The notes beneath the pieces were generated by a model. The model saw only the letters and a program-made list of their open reading frames with translations. It was not told the origin of the DNA and searched no databases. From Lysinibacillus pakistanensis (GTDB lineage Bacteria; Bacillota; Bacilli; Bacillales_A; Planococcaceae): 64,000 nucleotides of DNA. The translations under genes were made by a program, and so were the position numbers. Of the stretch, positions 58,200 through 64,000 are shown piece by piece; position 1 is the stretch's first letter, and each line of letters starts with the position of its first letter. The stretch spans positions 99,181 to 163,180 of the forward strand of contig BBDJ01000009.1 in the NCBI GenBank assembly GCA_001312325.1. The letters are read 5' to 3'.

Positions 58200-59201
58200 C
58201 TATGCCTTTGATTTCACTAATAAATATAAGAAGTACGGAATTCCTATAATAGAAACAACAATACCAACTGCCAGCTCAGATGGTGCAAATACTGTTTTTC
58301 CAATATAATCAGCTAAAATTAATAAGCCAGCACCAATTAATGCACTTACCGGCATAACATAGCGATGCTGTATACCAACAAGCTGTTTCGCAATATGTGG
58401 TGCCATTAATCCAATAAAGCCAATACTACCTGATACCGAGACACAGGCACTGACTAAACCAACACTTGCCAGTAGTAGCTTCATCTTCTCTTTTTCAACC
58501 GCTATCCCTAGACTAGTAATACTATCCTCTTCCAGCTGAAAATAATCCAGTAAATACGATTTACGATGCACATAAATACCTAATAAAATCAGCCATGGCA
58601 GCATTGTTACTACAAAAATCCAGTTAGCATTATAGATGGAGCCAGCCATCCAAACTGCTGCTGATTCATAATCTTGGGCACTCATTTTTAATGATAAAAA
58701 TAATGATAATGCTCCAAATCCACTATTAATGGCTATCCCAGTTAAAATTAATCGCTGCATATCTAAATGACCATTTTTTAGAGCAAAGGAAAAAATCAGG
58801 ATAGCAGCTATTGCTCCTCCGACAAATCCAAATAGGGGCATCATTAATATAGATAACCAGCTACTCATATCTGCAGTCACTAAACGTAATTGAAAGAAAA
58901 ACATAAATATAACAACAGCTGCTCCAGCTCCAGCATTGATCCCTAAAATGCCAGGGTCCGCTAGACCATTGCGTGTAATACCTTGTAGAACAACCCCTGC
59001 CATACCTAAGCCAACACCAACAAGGGCAGCTATGACAATACGTGGTAAACGAAATTCAAAAATAACAAGATCAAATTTGGGATTAGGCTCAATACGTAGC
59101 AATGTTTTGATGACATCCATCACTGACATATCAAATACGCCATTTGTCATATGAAGATAACTGGCACCCAAAATAAATAAAATAAGTATCGAAGCGGTCA
59201 T
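58200..59201 (-). CDS. FecCD-family siderophore permease
   Basis: An intact 333-residue protein with about ten transmembrane helices. FRLPRIVIAALVGVGLGMAG, QGITRNGLADPGILGINAGA and GFIGLMAPHIAKQLVGIQHR are the conserved FecCD segments; the last faces the ATPase. It pairs with the permease encoded at 59225 to form a heterodimeric channel. 13 bases separate it from the ATPase gene. Confidence 0.92.
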   Translation of the reverse strand: MTASILILFILGASYLHMTNGVFDMSVMDVIKTLLRIEPNPKFDLVIFEFRLPRIVIAALVGVGLGMAGVVLQGITRNGLADPGILGINAGAGAAVVIFMFFFQLRLVTADMSSWLSILMMPLFGFVGGAIAAILIFSFALKNGHLDMQRLILTGIAINSGFGALSLFLSLKMSAQDYESAAVWMAGSIYNANWIFVVTMLPWLILLGIYVHRKSYLLDYFQLEEDSITSLGIAVEKEKMKLLLASVGLVSACVSVSGSIGFIGLMAPHIAKQLVGIQHRYVMPVSALIGAGLLILADYIGKTVFAPSELAVGIVVSIIGIPYFLYLLVKSKA

Positions 59202-59224
59202 AACAAATACACTTGAGGCTTTTT

Positions 59225-60232
59225 TTACGCACGCTTTTCACCCCCGTGTTTACGAACTAAATACAAGAAGAATGGAACCCCTACTAATGCTGTTAATACA
59301 CCAATTGGCGTTTCGAATGGGAAATTGACAAAACGGCTAAGCACATCACAAAGTGCTAGGAAAAACGAGCCAATTACCGCCGCACAAGGAATAATAAAAC
59401 GATAATCTACCCCAACAAGGAAGCGTGTAATATGCGGGATAACTAATCCAACAAAGGCAATCTTTCCGACAAGTGCAACTGCCGTACCTGTTAAACATAC
59501 GACAGCTAGCATACTAATGATTTTCACCGCTGTTGTTTTTTGCCCAAGCCCAATGGCAATATCTTCACCCAAAGAAGTGATTGTAATAGCCTTCGCTGAT
59601 AATAAGGCCAGGACTAAACCGATTAAACCAAATGGAATAGCTAGCAGCAGCATATCCATATCCACCATATGTACCTTCGTGTTATACCATACGCTTACGG
59701 TTTGAGATACTTGGAAATACATTGCAATGGCAGTAGCTATACTACTTAAAAATGTACCAATAACTGTACCAATAATTGCTAGACGTACAGGCGATAATCC
59801 ATTGCGAATTAATGAACCAAATCCAAAAACTATCCCAGCTCCTAATGCCGAACCAATCATAGAAAGTAGAATCATTTGGTAGTTAGGGAGACCTGGGAAA
59901 AATACAATAGCTAACGTAATTACAAATGCTGAGCCATCATTTACACCCATTAAGGAAGGTGATGCTAAATAATTTCGTGTAATCCCCTGCATAACGGCGC
60001 CAGCTACTGCTAAAAATGCGCCCACTAATAAAACTGCAGCGATCCTGGGAATACGACCAGTTCTAACAATTTGATGATCCACATTCGAGGGATCAAATGC
60101 AGAAATCGCCTGCCAAATTGTGATTGCGCTAATGTCCTTTGTACCGTACATAACGGAGACTAATGCTATCATCACAATTAAAAATGGAGAAGCTGCTACT
60201 ATTGAAAATGCCATTATGTTTGTTTTTTTCAA
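59225..60232 (-). CDS. FecCD-family siderophore permease
   Basis: An intact 335-residue protein with about ten transmembrane helices and the same motifs: RTGRIPRIAAVLLVGAFLAV, MQGITRNYLASPSLMGVNDG and AFVGLVIPHITRFLVGVDYR. Together with 58200-59201 it forms the membrane channel. The first gene of the permease-ATPase-esterase unit, separated from the binding-protein gene by repeat copy E and a terminator, so the two parts may be expressed at different levels. Confidence 0.92.
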   Translation of the reverse strand: MKKTNIMAFSIVAASPFLIVMIALVSVMYGTKDISAITIWQAISAFDPSNVDHQIVRTGRIPRIAAVLLVGAFLAVAGAVMQGITRNYLASPSLMGVNDGSAFVITLAIVFFPGLPNYQMILLSMIGSALGAGIVFGFGSLIRNGLSPVRLAIIGTVIGTFLSSIATAIAMYFQVSQTVSVWYNTKVHMVDMDMLLLAIPFGLIGLVLALLSAKAITITSLGEDIAIGLGQKTTAVKIISMLAVVCLTGTAVALVGKIAFVGLVIPHITRFLVGVDYRFIIPCAAVIGSFFLALCDVLSRFVNFPFETPIGVLTALVGVPFFLYLVRKHGGEKRA

Positions 60233-60267
60233 CTTCTACACCTTTTTCTATTTTTTTATACTCTTAT

Positions 60268-60606
60268 CAATTTCACCTTGGCGTAATTGTAGCTGCCGCT
60301 TTGCTTTCGCTACAGAAAACATTTGTTGCTGTCGCTTCGCTTTCGCACAGATAAACAATGCGTCCGGGTTTTGAATTGTGCCCGCACAATTCATTCCTTT
60401 GAAAATCCGTGACATCCGCCGGAGGCTTTATCTTCATTCAGTAGATGTTTGGACACTCACTGAAAAGGAACCAAAACCCGCCTTCATCCTCTCCACCTGT
60501 AGAGATGGGAGTCTTCTGTATCTGCCGCTGTCGCTACGCTTACGCGCTTAAAACATCTGCGGCTATGCTTTCGATACAAAAAAACATTTGCTGAATGAAG
60601 ATAAAA
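60268..60606 (+). repeat. Composite leader repeat, copy E (long form with extra hairpin modules)
   Basis: Start-proximal CAATTTCACC/GGCGTAATTG; two small modules (GTAGC...GCTAC and a GCACA-type one); a GGGTTTTGAATTGTG/CACAATT...GAAAATCC stem; GACATCCGCCGGAGG; arm TTTATCTTCATTCAG (60427-60441) and its exact complement CTGAATGAAGATAAA (60591-60605). Relative to copies A and B both arms differ at two paired positions. Another module has arms GTATC/GATAC. Minus-strand small ORFs: 60487-60434 (MKAGFGSFSVSVQTSTE) and one from about 60414 (MSRIFKGMNCAG...). It lies 35 bases before the FecCD start. Confidence 0.85.
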
Positions 60607-60649
60607 GGCTGGTAATAGCCTGGTGATGCCACCAAATCTATTACCAGCC
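60607..60649 (-). terminator. Terminator after the binding-protein gene
   Basis: Arms GGCTGGTAATA and TATTACCAGCC; minus strand followed by TTTTATC. Confidence 0.75.
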
Positions 60650-60660
60650 CCTCTTTAAAA

Positions 60661-61644
60661 CTATTTAAGTAATTTTTCTACTGCAATATCTAGGAATTTC
60701 ACTTTAGACCAAGCCGTACCGCCCTGAGCTAACGGATCAATTGCATTCACGAAAATTTGATTATTTTGCGATGCCTTTAAGCTTTCAAAAATCGGATTCT
60801 TTTGTAAATCCTCTAATGCTTTTGGTGCATCTGCATTTTCTGATTCTTCAAACTGAAGGAATATTGCGTCTGGATTTACCTGCGCTAATGTTTCAAGAGA
60901 TAGTTCCGCCTGAGCTTTTGTTGTTTTAAGAACTTCAGGAATTGGTGCTCCTAAATCCTCATATAAAATTGGATTTAAGTAAACACCTGCCGGATAAATA
61001 TACATTACTCCGCCACGTACTCGAATAACTAATACTTGTTTATCCGTAAGTTGCTCTTTCGATTTAGCTTGTGCATCAGCCACCTTGGCATCATAATCAG
61101 CAATGATTTTTTTAGCATCCTCTTCTTTACCAGTAAGCTGTGCAAGTAAAGTGAAGTTTTCCTTCCAGTTTGTAGAGATATGTGAATATGGAATCATCGT
61201 TTGAATTTTGTTAAGCTTTTCAGCAGTTTCTTCAGGGAATTTGGAAGTACCTATAATTACATCTGGATCAAGATTAAGGATGGCTTCTGCATTCGGCTCC
61301 ATTTTGTTCCCCACAAGCTTAGCACCCTCAAATTCAGAAGCAAGATATGAAGGAACTTTGCCGCCAATTTCAAGTACCCCAACTGGCTTAATACCAAGCA
61401 TTGCAGCATCCTCCATGGACTCTAAGCTTGCCGCTACAATGTTATTCACTTTAGCAGGAAGTTCATATTTTTCCCCTAAATAAGAGATTGTCTGAGTATT
61501 GGCCTCATTTGTTTGTGATTCTGTCGCGCTTGTTTCTGCTGCGTTATTTGAAGATGTATTTGACTCTTCTGCCTTATCCGATCCACATGCCGCTAAGGAT
61601 AAAGCTAATAAAGCAGGTGCACACATTTTAAAATATTTATTCAT
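60661..61644 (-). CDS. Iron-siderophore-binding lipoprotein
   Basis: An intact 327-residue protein. Lipoprotein signal FKMCAPALLALSLAACGSDK (LAAC). A type III binding fold with NNIVAASLESMEDAAMLGIK, AEAILNLDPDVIIGTSKFPE, PYSHISTNWKENFTLLAQLT and QGGTAWSKVKFLDIAVEKLL resembles FeuA/YfiY-type receptors. It presents ferric siderophore to the two FecCD permeases. Two Fur-type boxes lie upstream. A linker of Ser/Asn/Thr/Glu follows the lipidated Cys. Confidence 0.9.
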   Translation of the reverse strand: MNKYFKMCAPALLALSLAACGSDKAEESNTSSNNAAETSATESQTNEANTQTISYLGEKYELPAKVNNIVAASLESMEDAAMLGIKPVGVLEIGGKVPSYLASEFEGAKLVGNKMEPNAEAILNLDPDVIIGTSKFPEETAEKLNKIQTMIPYSHISTNWKENFTLLAQLTGKEEDAKKIIADYDAKVADAQAKSKEQLTDKQVLVIRVRGGVMYIYPAGVYLNPILYEDLGAPIPEVLKTTKAQAELSLETLAQVNPDAIFLQFEESENADAPKALEDLQKNPIFESLKASQNNQIFVNAIDPLAQGGTAWSKVKFLDIAVEKLLK

Positions 61645-61670
61645 TTATATTCTCTCCCTATAACTCTCTA

Positions 61671-61740
61671 TTGATAATGATAATTGTTTTCATTTATAAG
61701 TCAATAGAAATCAGTCATTTAATTGATACTCATTATCATT
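61671..61740 (-). promoter_or_regulatory. Two Fur-type boxes before the siderophore-binding lipoprotein
   Basis: GATAATGATAATTGTTTTC (61673-61691) matches the GATAATGATAATCATTATC pattern in its left half; TGATACT-C-ATTATCA (61724-61738) is a 7-1-7 inverted repeat. Both lie within 100 bases of the start codon and predict iron repression. Confidence 0.75.
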
Positions 61741-61829
61741 TACGGATATTATCCTAACAAAGAGAAAAACAGATGTGAATGGATAATTTCATGAATCACA
61801 TGGACTTTTGCCGTTTTTATTTCATAGAA

Positions 61830-61859
61830 AAAGCTATTTCTTTTTCAAGAAATAGCTTT
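61830..61859 (-). terminator. Terminator after the AraC-type regulator
   Basis: Perfect 13-base arms AAAGCTATTTCTT and AAGAAATAGCTTT; minus strand followed by TTCTATG. It abuts the stop codon. Confidence 0.8.
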
Positions 61860-62692
61860 CTATACATATTTAGCTTCTTCTATTATTGTTTTCCGATAGG
61901 CCGTCGGGGACATTCCCGTACATTTTTTTGAAAACTCGGCTAAAATAAAAGCAATCGAAGTAGCCTACACATTCTGCTACCTCCGCTATCGTAGTATCGT
62001 GATACTCCAACAAATCCTTCGCTCTCCGCATTCGGTATTCTGTTAAGTATGTGCTAGGATTCATACCTGTATGTTGCTCAAATAAATAAGCAAATCTGCG
62101 ACGCTCTACACCGAATTCCTCGGCTATCTTTGAAACTGATATTTGCTTAGCGTAGTTTTCATTTATATACTGCATAGCTTGCTCCATAATGTCACTTGCT
62201 GTATCAAGAATCTTCACTTTTGCCGAAATAAGAATAGTCTCTAGTAAATTCATAAATAACGTTTTAGACTTCAATATTGCCATATTTCCAGGCAATGATT
62301 GACTCTCTATTAATTGCTGGACATAATCTATAATTTTTGTATGATAGCCTGTATCGATTAAAAAAATGTTGATTAGCTAAAGGATATTTATTAGTTTCTT
62401 CTATAGAGGTAGAGTAGTGGACCACTGCATATTCCCATATTTGATCACCAATAACCTTAATTTCAATCGGCATTTGAGGTCCTGCATGTATGACCATACC
62501 TGGGGCCATTGTGTATGGTGCACCATTAAAACTAAAGCTCGCACTTCCTGAAAGTGGAACAACTAGACCACACTTCCCTGGGGCTGTTGTTCGTCCACTA
62601 TCAATTTGACCAGGCTTCATCTTATTTGTAAAGATATCCGTAAATTTCACATTTACATGTGCATAGTAGTCAATTAAATGCTTGATATCCAT
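61860..62692 (-). CDS. AraC-family regulator of siderophore uptake (frameshifted twice)
   Basis: About 277 residues. An N-terminal cupin-like domain (KCGLVVPLSGSASFSFNGAP, MAPGMVIHAGPQMPIEIKVI) is followed by two helix-turn-helix motifs (ISVSKIAEEFGVERRRFAYL; TIAEVAECVGYFDCFYFSRV, FKKCTGMSPTAYRK). Seven A near 62361 and seven T near 61925 break the frame. It resembles Btr-type activators that switch on siderophore uptake when the ferric siderophore is sensed. Upstream of, and co-oriented with, the binding-protein gene, from which Fur boxes separate it. Confidence 0.84.
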
Positions 62693-62695
62693 TTT

Positions 62696-63169
62696 TCAGC
62701 TCCCACATTTTTTTAAAGCAATTTGGATTTGTGAAAAATGATGAAGATCATGATCTATTAAACCCGTAAAGTAACTTAATAACGTTAATTCAGAAACACC
62801 TATTTTCAATGATTGCAGCCATTTCTGGTCTTCTATTTGATGAATTGCACCCATTAGTAAATTTCTATTTTGTAAAAATTGTTCGATTGTTTCCTCCTTG
62901 CTTTTCAATCGACTTTCCTTTGCGGCATGTGTATTTATATCTTCAGCATTTGGTCCCTTTGGTAGAATTTCATCAGCCAAAAGATATGGTAGTCGTTGAT
63001 GGTACACGAATTTATCCCATGGAGTAAGATGTCCAATTACTTCTGCAACTGTCCATTTTCCAGGTTCAATAGGGGAACGCCATTGTTCCTCCGTCAGATG
63101 CATTAAACCCTCCACAAATTGTAGAGATTTTTCATAATGAATGAGTATTTGATTTTTATCGTAATACAA
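62696..63169 (-). CDS. DinB-superfamily protein
   Basis: An intact 157-residue four-helix protein. WTVAEVIGHLTPWDKFVYHQ and GLIDHDLHHFSQIQIALKKC hold His residues at the positions used for metal binding in DinB-like proteins. The superfamily includes thiol-dependent S-transferases and damage-inducible proteins. It ends three bases before the AraC-type gene. Function unknown. Confidence 0.75.
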   Translation of the reverse strand: MYYDKNQILIHYEKSLQFVEGLMHLTEEQWRSPIEPGKWTVAEVIGHLTPWDKFVYHQRLPYLLADEILPKGPNAEDINTHAAKESRLKSKEETIEQFLQNRNLLMGAIHQIEDQKWLQSLKIGVSELTLLSYFTGLIDHDLHHFSQIQIALKKCGS

Positions 63170-63185
63170 ACACTATATCCCCTTC

Positions 63186-63755
63186 CTAATCGTAAGCAAT
63201 CTGCAGCTTTGGCCAAATGAATTTCCAATTTTTCTGCTGAATTCTGCGCTTATAAATTTCATGCATTGGTGTGTCTTTCTGAAAATATGGTGTAGGAGCG
63301 ACAATCCCAGAAATTAAATGCTGAATTCCATAGGGAGCAGCAATTTGAAGAATTCCATTATTAAGCCTTATACCAATAGCTGTTGGCGTTTCAGGAAAAT
63401 GAGCAACTCCATCTATCGAAGACTGATAGGGTTTAGTATTATTCACTACATGCATTCTTGCCTGATTTTTCACAGACCACGGCTCATTCTGTAAATATTC
63501 CCTTAGTTTTTGTTCATACTTTTTCTCATCTTTTTCTGAAAGATTCGCTTTATCAAAATATATCACATCAATATCACCTAAAGGTGTTCTACTTTCATAA
63601 TGATGAAGGTAATCCCACACCTTTGAACGAATAAATCCAGCACAAATCCAAGAATCTGGTAGCTCTAACCTCTCCACAGTTGCTATTATTTCCATCATCC
63701 AACTATCTGCTGCAATTAAGTGTTTTAACTCTTCTTCTGTTTTTAAATGCTTCAT
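63186..63755 (-). CDS. Nucleotidyltransferase-family protein (PF06042 type)
   Basis: An intact 189-residue protein. SWICAGFIRSKVWDYLHHYE and TPLGDIDVIYFDKANLSEKD contain the G-x-x-R and D-x-D residues of the COG3575 nucleotidyltransferase group; KRRIQQKNWKFIWPKLQI is the usual C-terminus. Substrate unknown. It may be co-transcribed with the DinB gene 16 bases away. Confidence 0.85.
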   Translation of the reverse strand: MKHLKTEEELKHLIAADSWMMEIIATVERLELPDSWICAGFIRSKVWDYLHHYESRTPLGDIDVIYFDKANLSEKDEKKYEQKLREYLQNEPWSVKNQARMHVVNNTKPYQSSIDGVAHFPETPTAIGIRLNNGILQIAAPYGIQHLISGIVAPTPYFQKDTPMHEIYKRRIQQKNWKFIWPKLQIAYD

Positions 63756-63929
63756 CGTATCAGTACGCTCGCTGAACCAAGATCGATGTTTTGATAGACA
63801 TGTTGCTGCATAGTGAATCTCCTCTACACTCTATTTCAAAAATAATCTTCCATTCATTACTATAGTAATGAATCATAGTGTTGAAAAACTAAATGGTCAA
63901 GGATACCTTTGTGAATATTTAGTCAAAAT

Positions 63930-64000
63930 GAAGATGATTTCCGTTCCAGGCTACTCGCTTTGTTGCTGACGCTTCGCTTTCGCACAGAGCAAAGCTTCCT
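63930..64000 (+). repeat. Composite leader repeat, copy J (truncated by window end)
   Basis: TTTGTTGCTGACGCTTCGCT and TTCGCACAGAGCAAAG match the small hairpin module of copies C and E. The window ends inside it, so the rest cannot be read. Confidence 0.5.

Noticed and set aside
697..60606. Insertion sequence or transposase linked to the composite repeats
   Set aside because: No transposase fragment or consistent target-site duplication was seen at any copy. A non-autonomous element remains possible.
1..64000. tRNA or rRNA genes
   Set aside because: No cloverleaf or rRNA-like sequence was recognised on either strand by eye; tRNAscan-SE or Infernal would be decisive.

Overview
The window is AT-rich DNA from an endospore-forming, low-GC member of the Bacillales. 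A Lysinibacillus-like (Planococcaceae) genome fits best, but that assignment is inference. Supporting evidence: Bacillus-type T-box leaders, NsrR, CstR, Fur and Zur style operators, bacillithiol-linked enzymes (FosB, a BstA-like DinB protein), sporulation YtvI, and a spore-surface gene group with a BclB-type exosporium domain. Most genes lie on the minus strand. About sixty frame breaks interrupt otherwise well-conserved genes. Nearly all sit in A/T runs of 7-8 and are cured by removing one base. I therefore annotate whole genes across the breaks as CDS and treat the breaks as probable sequence errors.

Layout. 1-11 kb: yeeI (partial), low-molecular-weight phosphotyrosine phosphatase, PlsC acyltransferase, NERD-helicase, RlmA-type rRNA methyltransferase, MATE efflux pump, tyrosine phosphatase, M29 aminopeptidase, and an ABC exporter preceded by a 20-codon proline-rich micro-ORF. 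11-13.6 kb: a cobalamin riboswitch heading a cobalamin adenosyltransferase-like gene and btuF. 13.6-19.5 kb: glutathione peroxidase, a helical-repeat protein, ytvI, an NlpC/P60 hydrolase and an ABC1/UbiB kinase.

19.6-30.5 kb is a large sulfur and nitric-oxide block: CoA-disulfide reductase-rhodanese, TsdA-type dihaem cytochrome, DsbA/FrnE, TauE exporter, TusA, rhodanese-persulfide dioxygenase, DsrE, TusA-rhodanese, two rhodaneses and the persulfide sensor CstR, then flavohaemoglobin Hmp divergent from its regulator NsrR. Six sites built as ATACC-N6-GGTAT (up to one mismatch each) lie before these units and tie the distant reductase gene to the main cluster.

30.5-48.4 kb: acetyltransferases, deaminase, VOC proteins, a chemoreceptor, T-box-leuA, T-box-metG, an ECF sigma/anti-sigma pair, fosB, rsgA, a type III polyketide synthase with its methyltransferase, and two Zur-type boxes between a COG0523 metallochaperone and a zinc-free L33 gene. 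48.4-53.7 kb: spore-surface genes, one with a 13-residue tandem repeat. 53.9-63.8 kb: bstA, a lipoprotein, a racemase-like gene, then a Fur-boxed siderophore uptake locus (esterase, ATPase, two permeases, binding lipoprotein, AraC regulator).

The most unusual content is a composite interspersed repeat present in about ten copies. Most copies sit in the same orientation immediately upstream of a minus-strand start codon. Copies differ by paired substitutions that keep stems intact, and they carry a tiny ORF whose ribosome binding site lies inside a hairpin. This looks like an undescribed family of structured leaders or a domesticated miniature element.
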